Shown: piece after piece, positions 15,385-25,768 of the stretch
How the letters are laid out: every line of letters starts with the position of its first letter
Numbering within the stretch: position 1 is the stretch's first letter
Assembly (NCBI RefSeq): GCF_030264295.1
Contig: NZ_CP127173.1
Coordinates: forward strand, 7,881,501 to 7,945,500
Source: Amycolatopsis nalaikhensis
GTDB lineage: Bacteria; Actinomycetota; Actinomycetes; Mycobacteriales; Pseudonocardiaceae
DNA: 64,000 nt
Direction of reading: 5' to 3'
Program-made: the position numbers and the translations under genes
The notes under the pieces: generated by a model
Told to the model about the DNA's origin: nothing
The model's database searches: none
Seen by the model: only the letters and a program-made list of their open reading frames with translations

Positions 15385-18384
15385 ATGAACACCGCCATTC
15401 TCGGCTCCGGCTCGTACCTGCCGGAGACCGTGCTCACCAGTGCCGAGCTCGGCCGCCGTCTCGGCGTCGGCGAACAGTGGATCTTCGACAAGACCGGCAT
15501 CGCCGAACGCCGGGTCGCGAGCCCGGAGGAGGCGACGTCGGACCTGGCCACGCGGGCCGCCGAGCACGCGTTGCGCGCGGCGAACCTCGCCGCGACCGAC
15601 ATCGACCTGCTGATCGTCGCGACCTCGACCCCCGACCAGCCGATCCCGGCCACGGCCTGCGCCGTGCAGGCCAACCTCGGCGCGATGCGCGCCGCGGCGT
15701 TCGACGTCGATTCCGTCTGCAGCGGCTTCGTCTACGCCCTGGTCACGGCGCACGCTCTGCTGGAAGCGGATCCGTTGCCCCGCAACGCCCTCGTCATCGG
15801 CGCGGACACCTACTCCCGCATCCTGAACTACGAGGACCGGCGCACGTGCGTGCTCTTCGGCGACGGGGCGGGCGCCGTCGTGCTCGGCAAGCGCGGCAAC
15901 GGCCGCGGCCTGCTGTCGAGCGCGCTCGGGTCCGACGGGACGACCGCCGACTTCGTCACCGTGCCCGGCGGCGGGAGCAGGCGGCCGGTGAGCGAGGAGA
16001 CCCTGGCCGCGGGCGAGCACTTCTTCGCCATGCGCGGCAGGCAGGTCCGGGACCTCGCGTCGCGGGTGCTGCCGGACCTCGTGGTCGACGTCGCGAAGTC
16101 GGCGGAGCTCGAGGTGCCGGAGATCGACCTCATCGTGCCGCACCAGGCGAACGGGCGAATGCTCGAAGACCTGGCCAAGACGCTGGACCTGCGGCCGGGG
16201 CAGCTGCACCTGACGGTCGAGCGGTACGGCAACACCGGGGCGGCGTCGGTCCCGATCACCCTCGACGACGCCGTCCGCGCGGGCCTCCTGTTCGACGACG
16301 ACGTCGTGCTGCTCGTGGCCTTCGGCGGCGGGATGAGCTGGGGCGGGGCCACCCTCCGCTGGACCCGGCCGCGCAAGCCGGGGGAGCTCCCGGTGATCCG
16401 GCCCCCGGTCCGGGTGCCGCACTCCCGCCCGCCGACCCACGAGGTCGAGGTGCTCGGCGACGTGCGGATCCCGTCGAGCGAGCCGGGCCTGACCCTCGGC
16501 GCGGACCTCTACCTGCCGAAGGCGGCCCACCGGGTGCCCGCGCTGGTGACCCTCCACACAGGACGGAAGGACGGGCTCGGCGGGATCGCCGCGAGCCGCT
16601 ACCTGCGCTACTTCGCCGAACGCGGCTACGCGGTCCTGTACGTCGACTGCTTCGGCATCGGCACGTCCGAGGGGACGCCGCGGCCGCTGCTGTCGCCCGG
16701 CGAGGTCGCCGACGGTGTGTCGGTCGTCGAGTGGGCCGCCGCGCAGCCGTGGTGCACCGGCCGCGTCGGCATGTGGGGCCTTTCGCACGGCGGCATGACG
16801 ACGCTGGCCGTCGCGGCGCGGCGCCCGCCCGCGCTGAAGGCGATCTTCCCGGTGATGGGCTGGACGGACGTCGAACGCGACCTCGTGCACCCGGCCGGCC
16901 AGCGCGGCGGGATCGGGATGTTCGGGCACCTGAGCCTGTACCAGATCTTCTGCGCGCTGCTGCCCCCGTTGCGCGGCGACGACCGCGAGACCTACGAAAA
17001 CGTGTGGAAGGAACGGCTGGACAAGTTCGAGCCGTGGTTCGCCGACGCCTGGGAACACCCGCCGGGCCACGAAGTGTGGGCACAGCGCCGGATCGACGCG
17101 CGGCGGATCACCGTGCCGTCGCTGTGCGTCGCGGGCTGGCGGGACCTGTTCTGCGACGGGATGATCGAGGCGTACCAGCAGATCCGGGCGCCCAAGCAGC
17201 TGATCGCCGGGCCGTGGCTGCACACGTTCCCGGACGTCGCCCCGGTCGGGCCGTTCCCGTCGGCCGTGCTGGCCTGCGCGTGGTGGGACCGGTGGCTGCA
17301 CGGCCGGGCGCCGCGCGCGGGCAGCTCCGAGCGGACCGCCACGTTCTTCGTCCAGGGCGCCGGTGCCCGCTGGGTGCGCGCGGAGCAGTGGCCGCCGGAG
17401 AAGAAGGCCGAGCACGTCTTCGTCGCGTCCCGCTCCAGGCACCTCTACCGGTCCGCGCCGGGCGGCCGTCCCTCGGCGGCCGCCACGGTGACCGGCCGGG
17501 GCGACCCGACCGTCGGCGCGCTGAGCGGCCTCACCAAGCACCCGACCGACCGGTTCGGCTACCCCCTGGACCAGCACGACGACGACGCCAGGACGCTCGC
17601 CTTCACCAGCGCGCCGCTGCCGGAGCCGCTGCTGGTCGCCGGGCGCCCGAGCGTGCGGCTGCTCCTCGGGCCGGGCACGACCGCGACCCGGTGCGTGCTC
17701 AAGGTGACCGACGTCGACGAGCAGGACCGCTCGCTGCTGATCTCCTCGGGCACGGTGGACCTGACCGGCCCGGTGCGGCGCGACGACGTCGTCCAGGTGC
17801 GGCTGGACCCGACGTGCTACCAGGTCGCCGCCGGGCACCGGGTGCGGCTCGTGCTGGCCGAGGCGGACATCCCGCGGCTGTGGCCCGCGCCCGAACCGGG
17901 GCTGCTCGGCGTCCGGGTGATCCGCGGGCCCGGTGACTACGTCGGCCTCGCCGCCGAAGAGTACGAAGGGCACCAGGCCACGACGCTCAGCCTGCCCGCC
18001 GCCGATCCGGAGGCGCTGACCGACGTCCTGGTGCCGCCCGGCCGCCGCGGTTCGGCGGCGGTGCCGCGTGACCGCTGGGAGATCGCCCGCGACCACCTGC
18101 GCTCGGCCGTCCGGCTGACGGTGGAGAAACGGGACCGGATCCGCTTCCCGGGCGACGCCCGGGACTTCCTCGCCATGACCACGCAGGTCGACCTCGGCGT
18201 GCCCGAGCACGACCCGGCGGCGGCGCGCATGACCGCGACCGGCGAGAAGACCGCGGAAACCCCGGACGGCGACCGGGTCGTCGTCCGGGCCGGGATCGAG
18301 ATGGGGGCCGCGGACGCGGCCGTCACGGCCGAGGTGCTGGTCAACGGCACCCAGTTCTTCACGCGGGAGTGGAAATGGACCTGA
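15385..18384 (+). CDS. Ketoacyl synthase III fused to a CocE/NonD-family hydrolase
   Basis: This 999-residue fusion starts at ATG 15385 behind GAGGAAAGG. Residues 1-330 are a complete FabH-like ketosynthase III: Cys112 in DSVCSGF, His253 in VPHQANGRM and Asn283 in RYGNTGAAS form the usual triad. Residues about 345-999 are a complete CocE/NonD (peptidase S15-like) alpha/beta-hydrolase: Ser469 in GLSHGGM, Asp587 in GWRDLF and His613 in GPWLH, followed by the X-Pro-dipeptidase-type beta-sandwich. No stop or linker separates the halves. The hydrolase half is clearly related to the stand-alone enzyme at 27344-29209. KAS III enzymes either condense or, as CerJ-like enzymes, transfer acyl groups; CocE-type enzymes cleave esters or amides. 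The pairing is unusual and its reaction is unknown. The acyltransferase gene overlaps its end by ten bases. Confidence 0.88.
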   Translation: MNTAILGSGSYLPETVLTSAELGRRLGVGEQWIFDKTGIAERRVASPEEATSDLATRAAEHALRAANLAATDIDLLIVATSTPDQPIPATACAVQANLGAMRAAAFDVDSVCSGFVYALVTAHALLEADPLPRNALVIGADTYSRILNYEDRRTCVLFGDGAGAVVLGKRGNGRGLLSSALGSDGTTADFVTVPGGGSRRPVSEETLAAGEHFFAMRGRQVRDLASRVLPDLVVDVAKSAELEVPEIDLIVPHQANGRMLEDLAKTLDLRPGQLHLTVERYGNTGAASVPITLDDAVRAGLLFDDDVVLLVAFGGGMSWGGATLRWTRPRKPGELPVIRPPVRVPHSRPPTHEVEVLGDVRIPSSEPGLTLGADLYLPKAAHRVPALVTLHTGRKDGLGGIAASRYLRYFAERGYAVLYVDCFGIGTSEGTPRPLLSPGEVADGVSVVEWAAAQPWCTGRVGMWGLSHGGMTTLAVAARRPPALKAIFPVMGWTDVERDLVHPAGQRGGIGMFGHLSLYQIFCALLPPLRGDDRETYENVWKERLDKFEPWFADAWEHPPGHEVWAQRRIDARRITVPSLCVAGWRDLFCDGMIEAYQQIRAPKQLIAGPWLHTFPDVAPVGPFPSAVLACAWWDRWLHGRAPRAGSSERTATFFVQGAGARWVRAEQWPPEKKAEHVFVASRSRHLYRSAPGGRPSAAATVTGRGDPTVGALSGLTKHPTDRFGYPLDQHDDDARTLAFTSAPLPEPLLVAGRPSVRLLLGPGTTATRCVLKVTDVDEQDRSLLISSGTVDLTGPVRRDDVVQVRLDPTCYQVAAGHRVRLVLAEADIPRLWPAPEPGLLGVRVIRGPGDYVGLAAEEYEGHQATTLSLPAADPEALTDVLVPPGRRGSAAVPRDRWEIARDHLRSAVRLTVEKRDRIRFPGDARDFLAMTTQVDLGVPEHDPAAARMTATGEKTAETPDGDRVVVRAGIEMGAADAAVTAEVLVNGTQFFTREWKWT

Positions 18385-19572
18385 CCACGCTGGAACGTCC
18401 GCTGAACTACCTGGAGCTGGCCCACCTCGACCGGGTCGTGATCATGGCCGCGGAGTACCGCGGCGACCTGGACGCCGACGTGCTCGCCCGCGCGTTCCGT
18501 CACTTGTGGACGGTGCACCCGGTGCTGCGGGCCCGCGTCCGCGGCAGCGCCCCCGACGCGCTGCTCGCGGTTTCGCCCGAGCACGAACCGGGGCTGGTCG
18601 TCCTCGACGAGGAACCGGACGCGCTGGCGAAGATCGCCGGGCTGCCGTGGGACGCCACGGCCGGCGTCGCGGACCTCGTGCTCGTCCAGGGGAACGGACA
18701 CGGGTTCGTGGCGCTGCGCACCGACCACTCGATCACCGACGCGAACGCGTGGCTCGGCACCTTCCGCGAGCTGCTGCGGTGGTACACGGCGTTCGCGTCG
18801 GGGGAGGAGCCGGTGAGCGAGCCGGGCACGGCCCTGCCCGCGCCTCCCGCGGCGCTCTTCCACGAGCGGCTCGGGCTGATCCCGTACGACCGGCGGCTGT
18901 TCCACTCCGCGACCCCGCCCGAGCCGGCCGCCGGGACGGCCGGGCTGCTCAGCGGCTACCTGCGCCTCGGCGCCGAGGAGACGCGGTGGCTCAAGCGCGC
19001 GGCGCGCCGCTACGAGACGACGGTGCACGGCCTGGTGGCCGGCGCGATCCTGGTCGCCCAGCGCGTCCTGGCCGGCGGGCGGGACCCGGTGCCGATGTAC
19101 TGCGTTTCGCCGGTCGACTTCCGGCGCCGGGTCGACCCGCCGGTGGGCGAAGCTCGAGACCACCAACTTCATGATGTCGTACGTCGCCGAGACGGGCGTT
19201 TCCCCGCGGTTGAGCCCGGTCCTCGTCGGCCGGGCGGTGAAGGCGCGGATGGACGAGGTGCTCTCGGCGGCGGAAGGGGTCCGCGATCCGGCGCCGATGG
19301 AGGACGCGCTCGGGCGCAACCTCTCCTTCGCGCTGATCAGCAACCTCGGCGTGGTCGCGGAGTTCCCGGCGCCGTCCGGGGTCGAGTTCACCGAGCTGCA
19401 CATCCTCAACACCGTCGGCGACACGTTCTTCCCCGGCTATTACGTCTCGACCTACCGGGACCGGCTGACGGTGCTGCACGTGTTCACCGACCGGTTCTTC
19501 ACCCGCGGCGACGTCGACCGGCTCGTCCGGGAGCTGCACGAGCAGCTGCTGATCGTCGGTGCGTCGGCGTGA
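18375..19572 (+). pseudogene. PapA-like acyltransferase (condensation-domain fold), frameshifted as given
   Basis: The start is ATG 18375, overlapping the preceding gene by ten bases. The first 258 codons read MDLTTLERPLNYLELAHLDR... and include the HxxxD-type motif DHSITDAN of the condensation/PapA/wax-ester-synthase fold. At 19149-19155 the sequence GAAGCTC shifts the frame. Removing one A gives GELETTNFMMSYVAETG and restores a normal C-terminal half to the stop at 19570-19572 (398 residues). The second half includes FALISNLGVV and a DFG-like region typical of the fold. Such enzymes esterify or amidate with acyl-CoA or acyl-carrier donors, here probably on a hydroxyl of the cluster product. 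The lesion recurs in three other genes of this window. Confidence 0.82.
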
Positions 19573-20864
19573 AGGCGCTCTTGCTGACCCACGGCAGCCG
19601 CGGCGACGTCCAGCCGTTCGCCGCGCTGGCCGCGGCCCTGACCGGCGCCGGGCACGAGGTGGTGCTGGCCGCGCCCGCGTCGTCGGCCGCGCTCGCGGAC
19701 CCGTTCTGCCGCCGGCTGGTCCCGCTCGACGACGGGACCAACAAGCTGGTCGACGACCGCGCGGCGTGGGAGGCGGTCGAGCGCAACTTCCGCGGCCTGC
19801 GCGGCAAACGGCTCGGGCTGCGGCTGGCGCGCCGCAACCGGATCGCGATGGCGCGGGTGTTCGGCGACCTCGCGGCGTTGGGCCGGATGCTCGCCGAGGA
19901 GGACGACGTCGACGTCGTCGTGCACCAGGTCAACGTGCCCGGGCACGCGCTCGCCGAGCTGCTCGGCGTCCCGGCGGTTCCGGTGTGCTTGCAGCCGTTC
20001 TGGGTGCCGACGCCGTCGTTCCCCGACCCGCTGTTCCCGTTCCCGCTGCCCACGGTGCTGAACCGGGTTTCGTACGCGTCGACGAGGACGTTCGTTCGGG
20101 CCCTCACCGGCAACCCGGGCCGGTTCCGCCGCGAGGGGCTCGGCCTGCCCCGCCGCCGCTTCGCTCACGACCCGCTCCGGCGGCCCGGTGGCGGGCGGAC
20201 CACGGTGCTGCAGGCGTTCAGCAGGCACGTGCTGCCGCCGCGCGCGCGGTACCCGGATTCCGTGCACACACCCGGGTTCTTCTTCCTCCCGCCCCGGCAC
20301 CCGTGGACGCCGCCCGCCGAGCTGGCGGCCTTCCTCGCCGCCGGCGAGCCGCCGGTCTACCTCGGGTTCGGCAGCATGGTCGGCAGCGACCCGGGCCGGA
20401 CCGGGCGGATCGTCGCCGAAGCCGTGCGTGCGGCCGGGATCCGCGCGGTGGTGGCCCTGGGCCGTGGCGGCATCCGCCCGGACGGCCTCGGCCGGGACGC
20501 GTACTGCCTGACGGAGGCCCCGCACGACTGGCTCTTCCCCCGGATGGCGGCGGTGGTGCACCACGGCGGCGCGGGCACGACCGCCGCGGCGCTGGCGGCC
20601 GGGCGCCCGCAGGTGGTCTGCCCGTTCATGTTCGACCAGCCCTACTTCGCCCGGCGGCTGTTCGCCTTGGGCGTCGCCCCGAACCCGCAGCCGTTGCGGG
20701 AGCTGACGGCGGACGGCTTGGCCGGGGCGATCGGCGACGCCGTCGCGGGCACGGCACCGGCCCGCGCCCGGGAGCTGGGCGAGCTGGTCCGCGCGGAGGA
20801 CGGGACCGGCCACGCGGTGAAGGTCCTGGAGGCGTGTGCTGAAGGGGACGTTCGTCTCATCTGA
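19569..20864 (+). CDS. GT1-family (MGT/UGT-like) glycosyltransferase
   Basis: The 431-residue enzyme starts at GTG 19569, overlapping the acyltransferase stop (GTGA). It opens with MKALLLTHGSRGDVQPFAAL, the acceptor-domain signature of antibiotic and sterol glycosyltransferases. The C-terminal donor domain has YLGFGSMV and the nucleotide-sugar motif HHGGAGTTAAAL...PFMFDQPYFARRL. It should transfer a hexose from a UDP- or dTDP-sugar to a small lipophilic acceptor. It is the last gene of the rightward operon. The final residues (EGDVRLI) and stop lie just before a long terminator stem. A GH1 beta-glucosidase in the convergent operon could reverse its reaction, which is inference. Confidence 0.88.
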   Translation: MKALLLTHGSRGDVQPFAALAAALTGAGHEVVLAAPASSAALADPFCRRLVPLDDGTNKLVDDRAAWEAVERNFRGLRGKRLGLRLARRNRIAMARVFGDLAALGRMLAEEDDVDVVVHQVNVPGHALAELLGVPAVPVCLQPFWVPTPSFPDPLFPFPLPTVLNRVSYASTRTFVRALTGNPGRFRREGLGLPRRRFAHDPLRRPGGGRTTVLQAFSRHVLPPRARYPDSVHTPGFFFLPPRHPWTPPAELAAFLAAGEPPVYLGFGSMVGSDPGRTGRIVAEAVRAAGIRAVVALGRGGIRPDGLGRDAYCLTEAPHDWLFPRMAAVVHHGGAGTTAAALAAGRPQVVCPFMFDQPYFARRLFALGVAPNPQPLRELTADGLAGAIGDAVAGTAPARARELGELVRAEDGTGHAVKVLEACAEGDVRLI

Positions 20865-20868
20865 CGCG

Positions 20869-20914
20869 CTGAAGGGCCCTTTCCTGTCATCAGATGACAG
20901 GAAAGGGCCTTTCA
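20869..20914. terminator. Bidirectional terminator between convergent operons
   Basis: CTGAAGGGCCCTTTCCTGTC (20869-20888) and the matching arm ending at 20914 form a stem of about 22 bp with one mismatch and a tiny loop. It lies five bases after the glycosyltransferase stop. The stop codon of the convergent ABC ATPase (20912-20914) is inside the stem. It should terminate both operons. Confidence 0.8.
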
Positions 20915-21598
20915 GCCCGCCTGCGGGACCGGGCCCTGCTCGACGATCCGGCCGTGGTGCAGGGCGACCACCCGGTGGCACAGGAAGCGGACCACGTCGA
21001 CGTCGTGGGAGATGAACAGGTAGCTCAGCCCGAGCTGCTGCTGCAGGTCCAGCAGCAGGTTGAGGATCTGGGCCTGCACCGAGAGGTCGAGCGCGCTGGT
21101 CGGCTCGTCGCAGACGACCAGTTCCGGCTCCAGCACCAGCGCGCGGGCGATCGCGATGCGCTGGAGCTGGCCGCCGGAGAAGGCAGCCGGGTGACGGCGT
21201 GCCGCGGCGGGGGACAACCCGACCCGCTCCAGGACGTCCGCGACCCGGGCCTCGGCCGCCCGGCGCGGCAGCCGGTGGACGACCCGCAGCGGCTCGGCCA
21301 GGGTGCTGCCGACCGTGCGGGACGGGTTCAGGGACCCGTGCGGGTCCTGGAACACGATCTGCAGCCGCGTGCTCAGCGCCCGCCGTCGCCGGGCGGTCGC
21401 GTGCGTGATGTCCTCGCCGCGGAACCGGATCCGGCCCGCCGACGGCCGGACCAGGCCGACGACCGCGTGTCCGATCGTCGACTTCCCGGACCCGGATTCG
21501 CCGAGCAGTCCCAGCGTTTCGCCCTCCCGCACGGTGAGGTCCACTCCGGACACCGGGCGGTGCTCGACGTGGAGGTCGCGGATCTCAAGCAGAGGCAC
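20912..21598 (-). CDS. Oligopeptide-type ABC transporter ATPase (DppF/OppF-like)
   Basis: The 228-residue ATPase starts at GTG 21598, overlapping the end of the upstream gene by 14 bases. It has Walker A GESGSGKST, Q-loop VFQDPHGSLNPS, signature FSGGQLQRIAIARAL and Walker B LVVCDEPTSALD, all close to DppF/OppF. It is shorter than usual and lacks the C-terminal Cys-rich extension seen on its partner. The stop codon lies within the terminator stem shared with the convergent operon. It is the last gene of an operon with the permeases, glucosidase and binding protein, and should energise uptake of whatever the lipoprotein binds. Confidence 0.9.
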   Translation of the reverse strand: MPLLEIRDLHVEHRPVSGVDLTVREGETLGLLGESGSGKSTIGHAVVGLVRPSAGRIRFRGEDITHATARRRRALSTRLQIVFQDPHGSLNPSRTVGSTLAEPLRVVHRLPRRAAEARVADVLERVGLSPAAARRHPAAFSGGQLQRIAIARALVLEPELVVCDEPTSALDLSVQAQILNLLLDLQQQLGLSYLFISHDVDVVRFLCHRVVALHHGRIVEQGPVPQAG

Positions 21599-23489
21599 GT
21601 TCGCCTCCCGGCGACAGCTTGGCGTGGTGGAGGCAGCGGGTGCGGTGCCCGGCGGCGGGTTCGGCGACCGGCACCGGCGCCGCGGTGCATTCGGCGGTCG
21701 CGAGGGGACACCGGGGCGCGAAGTGGCAGCCGCGGGGCCAGTGCCCGGGCTCGGGGACCGACCCGGGGATGGCGGCGAGCCGGGAGCCGCGGGGCGCGCG
21801 GCCCGGCATCGCCCCGAGCAGGCCCTCGGTGTACGGGTGCCGCGGCCGCGTCAGTAACTCGCCGACCGGACCGGACTCCACGATGTGCCCGGCGTACATC
21901 ACGTAGGCGCGGCGGCAGAAGTCCGCCACCACCGCCCAGTCGTGGGTGATGAGCAGGATCGCCATCCCGCGTTCGGCCCGCAGCCGCCGGAGCAGGGCGA
22001 GCACCTCGGCCCGCACGGATGCGTCCAGCGCCGTCGTCGGCTCGTCGGCGATGAGCAGGCTCGGCTCCCCGGCCAGCGCCATCGCGATCGCGACGCGCTG
22101 GGCCATGCCGCCGGACAGCTCGTGCGGGTAGCGGCGGGCGACGTCCTCCCGCAGGTTCACGTCACGCAGCAGGGCGAGCGTTCGTTCCCGGACCCGCGCG
22201 CGGGTCCCGCCGTGGCGCAGCCGGACGAGCTCGTCCACCTGGTGGCCCACGGTGAACACCGGGTCGAGCGCGCCCACGGGGTTCTGCGAGATCAGCGCGA
22301 TCCGCGAGCCGCGCAGGGCCCGCACCGCCCGCGGCCCGGCGAGGGCGAGGTCTTCACCGTCGAAATGGAGGCTCCCGGCGGTGACCGCGCCGCCCGCCGG
22401 GAGCAGGTCCAGTACCGCGCGGCCGGTGATCGACTTGCCGCAGCCGGATTCACCGACCAGCGCGACGGCCTCGCCGCGCCCGATGTCGAGGTCGGCGCCC
22501 GCCACCACGACGAGGTCGCCGGGCAGCGTGACCTCGATGTCCCGCAGCGAAAGCAGGGCCGTCGAAGGCTCGTCCCGCGGGGTCAGCGACGGCGCGGGCG
22601 GGCGCGGCAGGTGGTGGCGCGGCTCGGTGCGCTCGGCGGTGGCGTCGCGGACGACGTCGCCGAGCAGGCCGAACGCCAGGATCGCCAGGCCCAGCACGAC
22701 GCCCGGCGGCACCAGCAGCCACGGCTGGCGGTCGATCACCGACGCCGCCTGCGCGATCATGTCGCCCCACGTCGGGTCCGGCGGCTGCGCGCCGAAGCCG
22801 AGGTAGCTCAGGCCCGCGTCGATGAGCAGTGCCCCGCCCGCCAGCAGCGAGACCTGGACGATGATCGGCCCGGCGATCCGCGGCAGCACGTGCGCGGTCA
22901 CGATCCGGTGGTGCGGCAGCCCGCACACCCGCGCGGCGGCGACGTAGAGTTCCTTGCGCACGGCCAAAGTCGCGCCCCGGACGACCCGCGCCAGCCCGGG
23001 CGAGACGAGGATGCCGAGCGCGACCATCACGACGGTCTGGTGCTCGCCCACGACGGCCAGCACGACCAGCAGCGTCATCAGCACCGGGATGGCGAGCAGG
23101 ACGTCGACGACCCAGGTGAACGCCCGGTCGAACCAGCCGTCCAGGTAGCCCGCGACGATCCCGCTCGTGACGCCCACGCCGACCACGGTGACGACGACGA
23201 TGCCCGCGTGCAGCAGGCTGATCTGCCCGCCGTACATGAGCCGGGTGAGCACGTCGCGGCCGAGCGCGTCGGTGCCGAGCACGTGGCGCGGGCCCGGCCC
23301 GGCGAGGACGTCGTCGAGGTCGGTCGCCACCGGGCTGTCCGGCGCGAGGACCGGGGCCAGCACCGAACCGGTCACCAGCAGCGCGAGGTACCCCAGCGGC
23401 AGCAGGGCGAGCGGGCGGCGCAGCGCGGCCCGCCACCGCCGCCCGGGCCGCACGCCCCGCGCGACGAACTCCTCGATGCCCGCGGTCAC
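21585..23489 (-). CDS. Fused DppC-type permease and DppD-type ATPase
   Basis: This 634-residue protein starts at GTG 23489, overlapping the DppB-like permease stop by four bases (GTGA). Residues about 1-280 are a DppC-like permease (LGTDALGRDVLTRLMYGG and the cytoplasmic loop of ABC importers, GLPHHRIVTAHVLPRI). A Pro-rich linker leads to an ATPase domain from about residue 315, with Walker A GESGCGKS, signature LSGGMAQRVAIAMAL and Walker B LLIADEPTTALD. The C-terminal oligopeptide-transporter extension has conserved Cys residues (CHFAPRCPLATAEC). Permease and ATPase are normally separate proteins in this family. No stop or start separates them here. Confidence 0.9.
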   Translation of the reverse strand: MTAGIEEFVARGVRPGRRWRAALRRPLALLPLGYLALLVTGSVLAPVLAPDSPVATDLDDVLAGPGPRHVLGTDALGRDVLTRLMYGGQISLLHAGIVVVTVVGVGVTSGIVAGYLDGWFDRAFTWVVDVLLAIPVLMTLLVVLAVVGEHQTVVMVALGILVSPGLARVVRGATLAVRKELYVAAARVCGLPHHRIVTAHVLPRIAGPIIVQVSLLAGGALLIDAGLSYLGFGAQPPDPTWGDMIAQAASVIDRQPWLLVPPGVVLGLAILAFGLLGDVVRDATAERTEPRHHLPRPPAPSLTPRDEPSTALLSLRDIEVTLPGDLVVVAGADLDIGRGEAVALVGESGCGKSITGRAVLDLLPAGGAVTAGSLHFDGEDLALAGPRAVRALRGSRIALISQNPVGALDPVFTVGHQVDELVRLRHGGTRARVRERTLALLRDVNLREDVARRYPHELSGGMAQRVAIAMALAGEPSLLIADEPTTALDASVRAEVLALLRRLRAERGMAILLITHDWAVVADFCRRAYVMYAGHIVESGPVGELLTRPRHPYTEGLLGAMPGRAPRGSRLAAIPGSVPEPGHWPRGCHFAPRCPLATAECTAAPVPVAEPAAGHRTRCLHHAKLSPGGERASA

Positions 23490-24414
23490 CGGACCCGCGC
23501 CTTCGGGTTGAGCAGGCCGTAGGCCAGGTCCACCACGAGGTTGACCACGACGACGATCACCGTGAACACCACCACCACGCCTTGGATCATCCGGATGTCG
23601 TGCAGGGAGGTCGCCTGCACGGCCAGGCCGCCGAGGCCCGGCATGGCGAACACGGACTCGACGAACACGGTCCCGCTCAGCAACCCGATGAACGTCAGCC
23701 CGACCAGGGTCACCACCGGGATCGCCGCGTTGCGCAGCGCGTGCCGCAGCACCACCGACACCTCGGGAACCCCGTGGGCGCGCAACGCCGTGACGTAGTC
23801 GCGGGAGAGCGCGTCCAGCATCGCGTCGCGGGTCTGCTTGGCGAACACGGCGACGCCGGGGAGCGCCAGCGTCGCGACCGGCAGCACCAGGCTGCGGGCC
23901 CACCCGGCCGGTGACGCGCCGAGCGCGACGTACCCGGTGGCGGGCAGCAGGGGCACGGTCACCGCGAACAGCGTCACCATGGTGAGCGCGAACCAGAAGC
24001 TGGGCAGCGCGTACCCGATCAGGGAAAGCACGTCGACGACCCGGCCGATCCGGCCACCCTGGACGGCGCTGACGACGCCGAGCGCGACGCCGACGACCGC
24101 GGTGACCGCCGTCGCGCAGCCGATCAGCGAAAGCGTGACGGGCAGCCGGTTCCCGATCTCGGCCGCCACCGACAGCCCGCTGACCGGCGACGACCCGAGG
24201 TCGCCGCGCAGCGCGTCCCGCAGCCAGTGGCCGTACTGCGTCAGCACCGGCTGGTCGAGGCCGAGCTGGTGACGCAGCTGGTCGTAGGCCGGGACGCTGA
24301 AGTTCTGCCCCAGTATCGAGCGCGCGAGGTCGCCGGGGGCGGCCGACTGCAGGAGGAAGGCCAGCAGCGACACGAGGAACACGAGCGCCACCGACACGAC
24401 CACGCGGTGGGTGA

Positions 24415-24427
<13 letters not shown>
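23486..24427 (-). CDS. Oligopeptide-type ABC permease (DppB-like)
   Basis: The 313-residue permease starts at GTG 24427, inside the end of the beta-glucosidase gene (13-base overlap). It has the DppB layout: an N-terminal transmembrane helix (THRVVVSVALVFLVSLLAFLL), a periplasmic-side segment with LGLDQPVLTQYGHWL, then five further helices. The importer loop is VSVVLRHALRNAAIP. With the DppC-DppD fusion, the small ATPase and the lipoprotein it makes a complete importer. Members of this family carry peptides, nickel, or oligosaccharides and other glycosides. The glucosidase in the same operon favours a glycoside. Confidence 0.92.
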
Positions 24428-25767
<1,340 letters not shown>

Positions 25768-25768
25768 G

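Noticed and set aside
13771..18210. A 1479-codon minus-strand open frame across the exporter and ketosynthase-fusion genes
   Set aside because: It is an antisense shadow of GC-rich genes: Arg/Gly/His-rich composition, no motifs, and the plus-strand genes are unmistakable.
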